From contig NZ_CANNFH010000007.1 of NCBI RefSeq assembly GCF_947503875.1, positions 116,811-180,810 of the forward strand: DNA of 64,000 bases, in the 5' to 3' direction. This stretch comes from an uncultured Polaribacter sp. (GTDB lineage: Bacteria; Bacteroidota; Bacteroidia; Flavobacteriales; Flavobacteriaceae). Made by a program: the position numbers and the translations under genes. The notes under the pieces are model-generated. The model saw only the letters and a list, made by a program, of their open reading frames with translations, made no database searches and was not told the origin of the DNA. This document shows, one piece after another, positions 1-8,319 of this stretch (the first letter of the stretch is position 1; every line of letters begins with the position of its first letter).

Positions 1-1
1 A

Positions 2-400
2 GGAGACATTTTAAGTGTTAGAGTATTAGGTTATGGTGTAGATGAAAGCACAGCAATTCAAGATGCACAAATAAGGGCAATTGAAACACTTTTTTTTAGA
101 GGAATACCAAACTCTAATATTGCTAAGCCTTTAATTGGCTATAATGAAAATGAATTAAAGCGAAAGCACTCTTATTATTTTAGAGATTTTTTTACAAATA
201 AAAAGTTTCTTTCTTTTATTTCTGAAACCATTTTTATTGGTGGTCAAAATCAAAAAGTAATTGCTACTAAAATTAATAAAAAAGAGTTAAAACAAGGTTT
301 AGTTAATGCGCAAGTTGTGGCAATTGATCTTTTAATTAATGTTAAACCTTTAAGAAAAAACCTAGAACAACAAAGCGTAATTAAAAAATTCGGATTTTAA
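2..400 (+). CDS. C-terminal part of a protein of unknown function
   Basis: An open frame enters from the left edge and stops at 398-400, giving 132 residues that begin GDILSVRVLGYGVDEST. It is missing from the ORF track because its start lies outside the window. The segment DESTAIQDAQIRAIETLFFRG looks like the start of an alpha/beta domain of the LPP20/FlgO type, in which a helix rich in Ala follows a first strand, but this is only a visual resemblance. The next gene follows after nine bases, so it is probably the first or middle gene of an operon with the two secreted proteins downstream. The family is not recognised. Confidence 0.75.
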   Translation, partial: GDILSVRVLGYGVDESTAIQDAQIRAIETLFFRGIPNSNIAKPLIGYNENELKRKHSYYFRDFFTNKKFLSFISETIFIGGQNQKVIATKINKKELKQGLVNAQVVAIDLLINVKPLRKNLEQQSVIKKFGF

Positions 401-409
401 ACACAAATT

Positions 410-1324
410 ATGAAAACAAAAATTTTAATAATTGCCTTTATGGCAATAATTACACCTAAACTTCTAGGGCAAGATACGATAGAACAAATTCAACCTACAA
501 TTATGGTAATGCCGTTTACAAAGTCTGGGCAGAATGCATTAGATCTTTTTGAAAACGATTTTAAATGGCAATCTATTATTGCAAGAGTAAATAATGCATT
601 TCAAGAAAGAGGTTTTAGACCAAAAGATTTACAAGAAACTATAAATCAAGTTAAAAAGACCAAAGCAATTAGCTCTTTAAAAAACGCAAATTTTAATGTG
701 GAAGAAGCTATTTATATGGAAGCCAGAACAGATATTATTGTAAAAGCTTTTATAAATATTTTTTCTGAAGATGGCATTAATAATAGCGTACAAGTTTCAT
801 TAAAAGCTATAGAAACATCGTCTAGAATGTCTTTGTATGATTTACCTACAGCTACCTCACCACCATTTAAAACAACAGATTATGGATATTTAGTGGATAG
901 AATTTTAACAGAAGAAAATAGAATCGAAAAATTTATAGATGGTTTAAATGAAGCATTTAAACAAATTGTAGACTTAGGAAAGGCTATTACTATAGAAATT
1001 ATGGTAACCGAGGACAGTTTATTTAAATTGGATGATGAGATTGGCGAAGATGCCGATTTTATTTCTGAATTAATTACAGATTGGGTAAAGCAAAATGCTA
1101 ATAAAAATCAATATAGAATTAAACAAGACTCAGAAAATATATTGAGTTTTGATGAGGTTAGAATCCCTTTAAGAACAGAAAGTGGTAATAACTATTCTAT
1201 AAACGATTTTGCAAAAAGTATCTCTAAAGCAATAGCTAAAATTTGTAGTCAAAAAGAAGGCATAAAAGCTAAGAGAAGAAGAGCTTCTGTTTCAGAGGGA
1301 ACTATAAGAATAATTTTACCTTAA
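410..1324 (+). CDS. Secreted protein of unknown function (possibly DUF6175-like)
   Basis: A 304-residue protein with a short Sec signal peptide (basic start, hydrophobic stretch, likely cut after LLGQ at about residue 21). The mature part starts with a strand reading PTIMVMPFTKSGQ and then a region where helices and strands alternate, the pattern of proteins such as LpoB/CsgG that have a nucleotide-free alpha/beta fold. The C-terminus is basic (KAKRRRASVSEGTIRIILP). It lies nine bases after the partial gene and eleven bases before the next, so the three are very likely co-transcribed and may form one envelope complex. The DUF6175 label is from memory and uncertain; no catalytic motif is visible. 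Confidence 0.75.
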   Translation: MKTKILIIAFMAIITPKLLGQDTIEQIQPTIMVMPFTKSGQNALDLFENDFKWQSIIARVNNAFQERGFRPKDLQETINQVKKTKAISSLKNANFNVEEAIYMEARTDIIVKAFINIFSEDGINNSVQVSLKAIETSSRMSLYDLPTATSPPFKTTDYGYLVDRILTEENRIEKFIDGLNEAFKQIVDLGKAITIEIMVTEDSLFKLDDEIGEDADFISELITDWVKQNANKNQYRIKQDSENILSFDEVRIPLRTESGNNYSINDFAKSISKAIAKICSQKEGIKAKRRRASVSEGTIRIILP

Positions 1325-1335
1325 AATACAATATC

Positions 1336-2283
1336 ATGAAAATTAAAATAACATTTATTTTTTTATACTTAATTTCTTTACAAAGTATAAAATCTCAAGA
1401 AAGTGAAGAGTTATTAAGCTCTCGAATAAATTTATCTATTGTAATGCCTCAAAATGAAGAAAAAATTAATGCCGCAAATTTTGCTAAAATAAAATCTAAA
1501 ATAAAACAGATTATTTCTAAAAATGGGGTCGCATCTACTGGGTATTATTCAGATTTTTTAATTTACCCAAGTATAGAAATTTACGATGAAGAAACTATAG
1601 ATGCAGGTTTACAACCAATTCATATTATAAGTGGAGATTTTACACTTTTTGTAAAACAAGCTTCTACGAATAAGGAATTTGGTAGTGTTTCTATAAACTT
1701 TAAAGGTTCTGGTAGCAATAAATATAAGGCCATAAAAAACGGAATTTCTAAAATAAACACTAATAGAAGAGAATATGAAACTTTTTTAAAAAAGGTAAAA
1801 TCTAAAATTGTAACACATTATCAAAACAATTGTAGTTTATATATTTCTGAAGCGAACAAATACAACGCTAGTAAAAAGTATGATCAGGCGCTAGTTCAAT
1901 TATTATCAATTCCTGCGGGAATTACAAACTGTAATTCAAAAATAAATTCAAGAATTATTCAATATTACAAAAACTACACAAACAGCGTTTGCGAACAAAA
2001 ATTACTTAGAGCAAATGGTTATTATAGCGAAAAACAATACTCTAAAGCCATAATCTCTTTACAATCCATAAGTCCAGAATCAAAATGTAAGACCAATGCA
2101 TTTTCATTAATGAAAAAAATTGAGAAGAATATTAATAACAAACAAAAGCAAGAATTAGATATTGCTAAGAAAATTTATACAGATAAGGTTGCTATGGAAA
2201 AAAGTAGAATAGCCGCTATTAAAGAAATTGCTTTAGCGTATTACAAAAACCAGCCCGATACTAAAATTAATATTATTAAATAA
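1336..2283 (+). CDS. Secreted TPR-like protein of unknown function
   Basis: A 315-residue protein with a signal peptide ending near residue 20 (SIKSQES). Residues 30-150 form an alpha/beta part (SRINLSIVMPQNEEKINAAN) similar in style to the preceding gene. Residues 165-260 hold two helical hairpin repeats of tetratricopeptide type: NKYNASKKYDQALVQLLSI and NGYYSEKQYSKAIISLQSI, each followed by a cysteine-containing turn (CNSK, CKTN). The C-terminus is a charged helix. Such a mix of CsgG/LpoB-like domain plus TPR is common in envelope accessory proteins of Bacteroidota, but the function is not known. It ends the three-gene cluster; a gap of about 370 bases follows. Confidence 0.75.
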   Translation: MKIKITFIFLYLISLQSIKSQESEELLSSRINLSIVMPQNEEKINAANFAKIKSKIKQIISKNGVASTGYYSDFLIYPSIEIYDEETIDAGLQPIHIISGDFTLFVKQASTNKEFGSVSINFKGSGSNKYKAIKNGISKINTNRREYETFLKKVKSKIVTHYQNNCSLYISEANKYNASKKYDQALVQLLSIPAGITNCNSKINSRIIQYYKNYTNSVCEQKLLRANGYYSEKQYSKAIISLQSISPESKCKTNAFSLMKKIEKNINNKQKQELDIAKKIYTDKVAMEKSRIAAIKEIALAYYKNQPDTKINIIK

Positions 2284-2654
2284 CCTAGAAATTATAACAA
2301 TAAATAGCAAACGAAATGATCAAGAAAGGTTGTTGCTTATTATTTTATTTTCTACTATTAAAATACTAATAATAATTGGCATGACTAGAATCTACCTAAA
2401 GTATTTGCTTTTAAATTTTAGTACATCTCAACAAATACATAAATAAATAAGGATATTAAAATTGGAAACAGAAGATATTATAAACAAAATACAGGAATAG
2501 CAATACTCTAACTGTGAATCTATTCATTAAAAAAAAATTTAATCGGAGATATTTTTGTTTTATAAACTATTTTAAAACTTACCTAATTGTAGGTATTTAA
2601 ATAACCCAAAAGAACTTGTAATTTTACCCCATATTAATCAACATATTCTATATA
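2284..2654. other. Gene-free stretch of about 370 bases
   Basis: Very AT-rich. Both strands were read and no frame longer than about 20 codons with a plausible start was found. The only structure noted is a possible promoter at its right end for the small lipoprotein gene. Confidence 0.6.
2596..2626 (+). promoter_or_regulatory. Possible Bacteroidota promoter of the small lipoprotein gene
   Basis: TTTA, 19 bases, TAATTTTA: three of four and seven of eight matches to the TTTG / TAnnTTTG consensus of Bacteroidota sigma-ABfr. The expected start of transcription would be near 2633, about 20 bases before the ATG. The region is so AT-rich that chance is a real alternative. Confidence 0.3.
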
Positions 2655-2933
2655 ATGAAAAAGAATAATTTATTACTTACAGGTTTAGTATTAGCAATAA
2701 CTATTGGATTTTCTTCATGCGAAGCTACCGAAGAAGTTGTTTGTAACACAGACGCAGCTTATGACGCTTATTTAAGTTCAGTTAGTAAATTTTCGAACAA
2801 CCCAACTAAATCAAACTGTAACAATATGAAATCTAAAGCTAGAGATTTTATAAGTAAAGCAGGCGCTTGTGGTGGTATAGATACTAGTGCCGCTCAAAGA
2901 TCAATAAACAGTATTGATTGTTCTGATTTTTAG
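2655..2933 (+). CDS. Small cysteine-rich lipoprotein, unknown function
   Basis: A 92-residue protein. The first 21 residues are a lipoprotein signal with lipobox GFSSC, so Cys22 is the likely lipidated residue. The mature 70 residues carry four more cysteines (VVCNTD, SNCNNM, GACGG, IDCSDF), spaced so that two disulfides are possible in the periplasm or at the cell surface, and are otherwise predicted helical (AAYDAYLSSVSKFSNN). No family is recognised with certainty. It stands alone between a weak promoter and a clear hairpin terminator, so it is probably monocistronic. Confidence 0.75.
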   Translation: MKKNNLLLTGLVLAITIGFSSCEATEEVVCNTDAAYDAYLSSVSKFSNNPTKSNCNNMKSKARDFISKAGACGGIDTSAAQRSINSIDCSDF

Positions 2934-2966
2934 TTAAACAAGCAATTTTTTATTGTAATTTTTAAT

Positions 2967-3004
2967 GTAAGATAAAGATAGAATTTTAACTATCTCTATC
3001 TTAC
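2967..3004. terminator. Hairpin between convergent genes
   Basis: GTAAGATAAAGATAG, an 8-base loop, then CTATCTCTATCTTAC: a 15-base stem with one mismatch, lying between the stop of the lipoprotein gene and the stop of recQ. T-rich sequence follows on the plus strand. The symmetric stem could end transcription from both sides. Confidence 0.75.
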
Positions 3005-3005
3005 T

Positions 3006-5189
3006 TTAATTTCCTACTTCATTTATAAATTTAATACGCATTAATCGCAATTCATCTTCATCATAATCCCCATCAAATTCATCTAAAGCTTCTTGAATAT
3101 TATCTGATTCTGCTTCCATAAAATACTCATGTATTTCCTCTTGTTGGTCTTCATCTAAAAAATCATCTAAAGCATAATTAATATCTAATTTAGTACCAGA
3201 ATAAATAATTACTTCCATTTCTTTAATTAAGGTAGGTAATTCTATTCCTTTAGATTTCGCTATATCTTCTAATGGCAATTTTCTATCTGTATTTTGTATA
3301 ATATATAACTTTAACCCAGAGTTTGTTCCTGTACTTTTTACAATTAAATCATCTGGTCTTAAAACTTCATTTTCATCTACATAAGCTGCTATTATTTTCA
3401 CAAATTCTTTACCAAATTTTCTGGCCTTACCTTCTCCTACTCCATGCACAGTTGCTAGTTCTTCCAAATTTGTGGGATATTTTAAAGCCATATCATCTAA
3501 AGATGGATCTTGAAAAACAGCAAAAGGAGGAACTCCTAATTTAGTAGCTACCTTTTTACGTAAATCTTTTAATAATTTCACTAAATTTACATCAGTAACG
3601 CCAGCAGAAGATTTTGCATTGGTAATTATAGCATTATCATTTTCTTCAGAATACACATGGTCTTCTGTCATTAAAAAAGAAGTAGGGTTTTCTAAATACT
3701 TTTTACCTTCTTCCGTAAGTTTAACAACCCCATATTGCTCAATTTCTTTTTTAATGAAATTCACCACAAGTATCTGCCTAATTAAAGCCATCCAATAGCC
3801 TGCAGATTTATCTTTACCAATACCAAAAAAAGGTTGTGTGTGTGTTTTATGGCTGGTTAATAAAGCATTTTCTTTACCAACTAAAGTATTTACAACTGCT
3901 TTAGATTTGTATTTTTGCATGGTGTTTTTAATAACAGAAAGCAATTTTACAACATCTTCCTTGGCCTCGTGTTTTTTCTTTGGATTTCTAGAGTTGTCAT
4001 CCATATCTGCACCTTCTCCATTCACTTCATCAAAATCTTCACCAAAATAATGCAATAAATATTTACGCCTATTCATAGACGTTTCTGCATATCCTACAAC
4101 TTCTTGTAATAACGCATGGCCAATTTCTTGTTCAGCCACAGGCTTACTTGCCATAAATTTCTCTAGCTTTTCTATATCTTTATACGCATAAAAAGCCAAA
4201 CAATAGCCTTCACCATCATCTCTACCTGCTCTACCTGTTTCTTGGTAGTAACTTTCTAAGCTTTTTGGAATATCATGGTGAATTACAAAACGCACATCTG
4301 GCTTGTCTATTCCCATACCAAAAGCTATGGTTGCAACTACAATATCACAATTTTCCATTAAAAACATATCTTGATGCTTTACACGTGTTTTCGCATCTAA
4401 ACCTGCATGATAAGGCACTGCATTTAAACCATTTACTTGTAAAATTTGCGCAATTTCTTCTACCTTTTTCCTGCTTAAGCAGTAAATAATTCCAGACTTA
4501 CCAACGCGTTGCTTTACAAAACGGATTATGTCTTTTTCTACTTCTTTGGTTTTTGGCCTTACTTCATAAAACAAATTTGCTCTATTAAAAGAAGCCTTAA
4601 ATCTATTGGCATCTGTAATGCCTAATGTTTTTAAAATATCTTCTTGTACTTTTTCTGTGGCTGTAGCTGTTAAACAAATTACAGGTACATCATCTATCGC
4701 CTTTATAATGTGTTTTAAATTTCTATATTCTGGTCTAAAATCATGACCCCATTCAGAAATACAATGGGCTTCATCAATAGCAACAAAAGATATTTTTTGA
4801 GTCTTTAAAAAAGCCACATATTCTTCTTTTACTAAAGATTCTGGTGCAACATATAAAAGTTTGGTAATTCCGTTACTAATATCATCCTTTACCTGTGCAA
4901 CATCTGTCTTATTTAAAGAGGAATTTAAAACATGAGCAACCCCATTATTTTCTGAGATCCCTCGAATTGCATCTACCTGATTTTTCATTAAGGCAATTAG
5001 AGGAGAAACTACAATTGCAGTGCCTTCTTGCATTAAAGCAGGCAATTGGTAGCAAAGCGATTTACCACCACCTGTTGGCATAATCACAAAAGTGTTTTTA
5101 CCGTTAACAATACTTTTAACTACTTCTTCTTGTAAGCCTTTAAATTTACTAAATCCAAAAAACTTTTTAAGAGGACTGTGTACATCCAT
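3006..5189 (-). CDS. recQ: ATP-dependent DNA helicase RecQ, zinc site missing
   Basis: A 727-residue superfamily 2 helicase. Visible parts are Walker A TGGGKS (Lys43), the DEAH box in DEAHCISEWGHDFRPEY, motif III LTATAT, motif V GMGIDKPDVRFV and motif VI QETGRAGRDDG, then an RQC winged-helix region (about 400-510), an HRDC domain (about 530-610) and an acidic tail of about 110 residues rich in Glu and Asp. It unwinds 3'-5' in recombination repair and fork restart. Odd: the segment where RecQ normally has four zinc-binding cysteines reads YAETSMNRRKYLLHYFGEDFDEVNGEGADMDDN and has none. It diverges from kdsD; a TAGGTTTG box lies on the minus strand at 5224-5231, without a good -33 partner. Confidence 0.95.
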   Translation of the reverse strand: MDVHSPLKKFFGFSKFKGLQEEVVKSIVNGKNTFVIMPTGGGKSLCYQLPALMQEGTAIVVSPLIALMKNQVDAIRGISENNGVAHVLNSSLNKTDVAQVKDDISNGITKLLYVAPESLVKEEYVAFLKTQKISFVAIDEAHCISEWGHDFRPEYRNLKHIIKAIDDVPVICLTATATEKVQEDILKTLGITDANRFKASFNRANLFYEVRPKTKEVEKDIIRFVKQRVGKSGIIYCLSRKKVEEIAQILQVNGLNAVPYHAGLDAKTRVKHQDMFLMENCDIVVATIAFGMGIDKPDVRFVIHHDIPKSLESYYQETGRAGRDDGEGYCLAFYAYKDIEKLEKFMASKPVAEQEIGHALLQEVVGYAETSMNRRKYLLHYFGEDFDEVNGEGADMDDNSRNPKKKHEAKEDVVKLLSVIKNTMQKYKSKAVVNTLVGKENALLTSHKTHTQPFFGIGKDKSAGYWMALIRQILVVNFIKKEIEQYGVVKLTEEGKKYLENPTSFLMTEDHVYSEENDNAIITNAKSSAGVTDVNLVKLLKDLRKKVATKLGVPPFAVFQDPSLDDMALKYPTNLEELATVHGVGEGKARKFGKEFVKIIAAYVDENEVLRPDDLIVKSTGTNSGLKLYIIQNTDRKLPLEDIAKSKGIELPTLIKEMEVIIYSGTKLDINYALDDFLDEDQQEEIHEYFMEAESDNIQEALDEFDGDYDEDELRLMRIKFINEVGN

Positions 5190-5239
5190 TTGTAAAATAT
5201 TCGTTTAAAATAAAAAGAACCTACAAACCTACTTTATAA

Positions 5240-5270
5240 TTTGATGTAACTATTTTTTGTAGTAAATTTG
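5240..5270 (+). promoter_or_regulatory. Bacteroidota promoter of the kdsD operon
   Basis: TTTG, 19 bases, TAAATTTG: a full match to the TTTG / TAnnTTTG consensus with the usual spacing. The predicted start of transcription is about 5277, giving an untranslated leader of about 48 bases before the TTG start codon of kdsD. Confidence 0.65.
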
Positions 5271-5324
5271 TCTGTTTCTTAATCTAAAGATATAACTTTT
5301 TTTTATTCTGATAAATACAAACTA

Positions 5325-6293
5325 TTGAAAAATTCAAATACTATTTTACAAACCGCGAAAAACACCATTATACTGGAAAGTGAAGCTATTAAAAATCTTG
5401 CAATTCTTTTAGATGATAATTTTGAAAAGGCTGTAAATTTTATTTTAAATGCAAATGGTAGAGTTGTAATTACAGGAATAGGAAAAAGTGCAAATATTGC
5501 TACCAAAATTGTGGCAACCTTAAACTCTACAGGCACACCCGCTATTTTTATGCATGCTGCCGATGCCATACATGGCGATTTAGGTAACGTACAAAAAAAT
5601 GATGTGGTTATTTGTTTATCTAAAAGTGGCAATACTCCAGAAATTAAAGTGTTGGTACCTTTAATTAAAAACTACGGTAATAAAATTATAGCAATAACAG
5701 GAAATATCAACTCTTTTTTAGGCAAAAATGCAGATTATACCTTAAACACCTTTGTAGAAAAAGAGGCTTGTGGCAACAATTTAGCGCCAACTAGCAGCAC
5801 TACTGCACAATTGGTTATGGGAGATGCTTTGGCTATTTGCTTGCAAGAACTGAGAGGTTTTTCTAGTAAAGATTTTGCCAAATATCATCCTGGAGGTGCT
5901 TTAGGCAAACGTTTATATCTTAGAGTAGCAGATTTAATTAGTAAGAATGAAGTTCCTAAAATTAAAAGCACAGATAGTATTGCAAAAGTAATTGTAGAAA
6001 TTTCTGAAAAAAGATTAGGTGTTACAGCTGTTATAGAAAATGATAAACTTGTAGGTATTATAACAGATGGTGATATTAGAAGAATGCTCGCTAAAACTAC
6101 CGCAATTGATAATTTTAAAGCCAAAGACATCATGGGTAAAAACCCTAAAACGATTGGTATAAATGCTATGGCAGTAGAAGCTTTAGAAAAGCTAGAAAGC
6201 AACAATATAACTCAGATTCTTGTGGTAGATGACAACGAAAAATATACAGGAGTTGTGCATTTACACGATTTAATTAAAGAAGGAATTTTCTAA
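5325..6293 (+). CDS. kdsD: KpsF/GutQ-type D-arabinose 5-phosphate isomerase
   Basis: A 322-residue protein. It interconverts ribulose 5-phosphate and arabinose 5-phosphate, the first step of KDO synthesis for LPS. An SIS domain spans about residues 35-170 (GRVVITGIGKSANIATKI, SKSGNTPEIKVL, then the family signature YHPGGALGKRL), followed by two CBS domains (about 200-260 and 265-322). The start is a TTG: the homologous N-terminus begins right there and no ATG lies in frame nearby. It overlaps tatC by one base (TAATG), so the two are translationally coupled. KdsC, two steps further in the same pathway, is encoded at 62.9 kb. Confidence 0.93.
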   Translation: MKNSNTILQTAKNTIILESEAIKNLAILLDDNFEKAVNFILNANGRVVITGIGKSANIATKIVATLNSTGTPAIFMHAADAIHGDLGNVQKNDVVICLSKSGNTPEIKVLVPLIKNYGNKIIAITGNINSFLGKNADYTLNTFVEKEACGNNLAPTSSTTAQLVMGDALAICLQELRGFSSKDFAKYHPGGALGKRLYLRVADLISKNEVPKIKSTDSIAKVIVEISEKRLGVTAVIENDKLVGIITDGDIRRMLAKTTAIDNFKAKDIMGKNPKTIGINAMAVEALEKLESNNITQILVVDDNEKYTGVVHLHDLIKEGIF

Positions 6294-7123
6294 TGGCAGA
6301 TACACAAAAAGAAATGTCCTTTTTAGGACATTTAGAAGAATTACGTTGGCATTTGGTAAGAAGTGCAGCTGCAATACTAATTATTGCAATTGTTATTTTT
6401 ACTTTTCAAAAAGAAGTGTATGAGCATTTTTTATTGGCGCATTTAAAGTCAGACTTTGTTACCTATCGTTATTTTTGTCATATTTTTCAACTTATACATA
6501 TTGAGAGTGCTTTTTGTGAGGTTTCTTTTTCTGATACCAAACTGCAAAGTATAGAGGTTACTTCACAATTAATGAGTGCAATTTGGACTTCATTAATCTT
6601 GGGTATTATTTTATCTTTTCCTTATATATTGTGGGAAATTTGGCGCTTTGTTTCACCAGGATTAACCGCTAAAGAAATTAAAAACTCAAGAGGATTTATC
6701 TTTGTAGCTTCTTTATTGTTCTTTATTGGTGTAGCCTTTAGTTTTTATGTAATTGCACCTATTTCTGTGCACTTTCTATACAACTATCAAATAACAGATG
6801 AAATTGTAAATAGTTTTAAACTAAGATCTCATATTGGCTTAATTACAAATATGTTGCTCGGTGTTTCAATTCTTTTTGAATTGCCAGTTTTAGTTTACTT
6901 TTTAACAAAAGCAGGTCTTATAACACCAGAATTTTTAAGAAAATACAGAAAACATGCTTTAGTGGTTGTATTAATAGTGGCAGCAATTATTACGCCACCA
7001 GATATTGCCAGTCAGGTAATTGTAGCCATACCCATATTAATATTGTATGAAATAAGTATAAGAGTTTCTAAAATAGTGATAAAAAACCAACAAAAGAATG
7101 CACAAAAAAGTCCAAGAATTTAA
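6293..7123 (+). CDS. tatC: Twin-arginine translocase subunit TatC
   Basis: A 276-residue inner-membrane protein with six predicted membrane segments. The cytoplasmic N-terminus carries the TatC signature FLGHLEELRWHL, which contacts the twin-arginine signal peptide. The first periplasmic loop is longer than in E. coli (about residues 40-90), as is common in Bacteroidota. PYILWEIWRFVSPGLTAKE marks the second and third segments and ILFELPVLVYFL the fifth. It sits second in the kdsD operon. No tatA or tatB gene is in the window. Confidence 0.95.
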   Translation: MADTQKEMSFLGHLEELRWHLVRSAAAILIIAIVIFTFQKEVYEHFLLAHLKSDFVTYRYFCHIFQLIHIESAFCEVSFSDTKLQSIEVTSQLMSAIWTSLILGIILSFPYILWEIWRFVSPGLTAKEIKNSRGFIFVASLLFFIGVAFSFYVIAPISVHFLYNYQITDEIVNSFKLRSHIGLITNMLLGVSILFELPVLVYFLTKAGLITPEFLRKYRKHALVVVLIVAAIITPPDIASQVIVAIPILILYEISIRVSKIVIKNQQKNAQKSPRI

Positions 7124-7448
7124 TGATTATCGTTCTAAAATGAACGAAAGAATATTAGAATCTGATAATAAAGTAATAAAAAGAATTTTTAATTTAGACA
7201 CCAATACCTTTGCAGCAGGACATTTACCTGTTAAAACGAAAGAGTTACTAGGTTTAGTAGCATCTGCAGTTTTAAGATGTGATGATTGTGTGCAATACCA
7301 CTTAGAAGCCGCAAAAAAAAATGGAGTAACCACAGCAGAAATGATGGAAACTATGGCCATTGCTAATTTAGTTGGTGGTACTATAGTAATTCCGCATTTA
7401 AGAAGAGCTGTAGAATATTGGGATTTTCTTGAAAATAAAGAAGCATAA
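7098..7448 (+). CDS. Carboxymuconolactone decarboxylase / AhpD-like protein
   Basis: A 116-residue all-helical protein of the CMD family. The redox motif RCDDCVQYHLEAA is the AhpD-type CxxC followed by a histidine three residues later, so a thiol-disulfide or peroxide-related role is more likely than decarboxylation. The start codon lies inside tatC (26 bases overlap, other frame), which implies translational coupling as the third gene of the kdsD operon. The exact substrate cannot be read from the sequence. Confidence 0.88.
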   Translation: MHKKVQEFNDYRSKMNERILESDNKVIKRIFNLDTNTFAAGHLPVKTKELLGLVASAVLRCDDCVQYHLEAAKKNGVTTAEMMETMAIANLVGGTIVIPHLRRAVEYWDFLENKEA

Positions 7449-7559
7449 TTATTGATTTGTTTTGCTATGCGAATGTTTGTGATGGATTTAAGAATTTTAC
7501 AAATTTAGATTAAATACATTTAAACAATTCAACAGTTCAACAATTACACATTTTTAAAT

Positions 7560-8297
7560 ATGATTTTAAAGGCAGAAAATATTCAAAAAATCTACGGCAG
7601 TAGAAAAGTAGTACAAGGCATTTCTTTAGAAGTACAACAAGGTGAAATTATTGGACTTTTAGGACCAAATGGCGCTGGAAAAACAACTTCTTTTTACATG
7701 ATTGTGGGCATGATAAAGCCTAATTTTGGTAAAATCTATTTAGATGATGAAGAAATTACGCAAGATGCCATGTACAAACGTGCACAAAAAGGTATTGGAT
7801 ATTTAGCGCAAGAAGCTTCTGTTTTTAGAAAATTATCTGTAGAAGATAATATCATGTCTGTATTGCAATTTACAGGGCGCTCTAAAAAAGAACAAAAAAT
7901 AAAATTAGAATCTTTAATTGAAGAGTTTAATATTGGTCATGTGCGTAAAAATAGAGGAGATTTATTGTCTGGAGGAGAAAGACGTAGAACAGAAATTGCA
8001 CGTTGTTTGGCCTCAGATCCTAATTTTATACTTTTAGACGAACCTTTTGCAGGTGTAGATCCAATTGCTGTAGAAGACATACAAAGCATTGTAGCACAAC
8101 TGAAAAATAAAAATATAGGTATTTTAATTACAGATCATGATGTGCAAGCAACTTTAGCTATAACAGACAAAACCTACTTAATGTACCAAGGAAGCATTTT
8201 AAAAAGTGGTACTCCAGAAGAATTGGCTGCAGATGAAATGGTGCGTAAAGTGTATTTGGGTAAAGATTTTGAGTTAAAAAAGCGAAAGTTTATTTAA
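7560..8297 (+). CDS. lptB: LPS export ABC transporter ATPase LptB
   Basis: A 245-residue ABC ATPase: Walker A GPNGAGKTT (Lys41), Q-loop QEASVFRKLSVEDN, signature LSGGERRRTEIAR, Walker B FILLDEPFAGVDP and switch histidine ITDHDV. The wording of the signature and of the stretch after Walker B is typical of LptB, which pairs with LptF and LptG at the inner membrane to drive LPS to the outer membrane. LptFG are not in the window. The gene is convergent with pssA, with only 22 bases between. Confidence 0.93.
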   Translation: MILKAENIQKIYGSRKVVQGISLEVQQGEIIGLLGPNGAGKTTSFYMIVGMIKPNFGKIYLDDEEITQDAMYKRAQKGIGYLAQEASVFRKLSVEDNIMSVLQFTGRSKKEQKIKLESLIEEFNIGHVRKNRGDLLSGGERRRTEIARCLASDPNFILLDEPFAGVDPIAVEDIQSIVAQLKNKNIGILITDHDVQATLAITDKTYLMYQGSILKSGTPEELAADEMVRKVYLGKDFELKKRKFI

Positions 8298-8319
8298 GAA
8301 AACTACCTATATTTAATTG

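Noticed and set aside
3323-5083. Plus-strand ORFs opposite recQ (73, 70, 74 and 62 residues)
   Set aside because: Shadows of recQ; amino acid composition is odd (Leu, His rich) and there is no ribosome site.
5303-5632. Minus-strand ORF of 109 residues opposite kdsD
   Set aside because: Hydrophobic shadow of the SIS domain; kdsD has full family motifs in the other direction.
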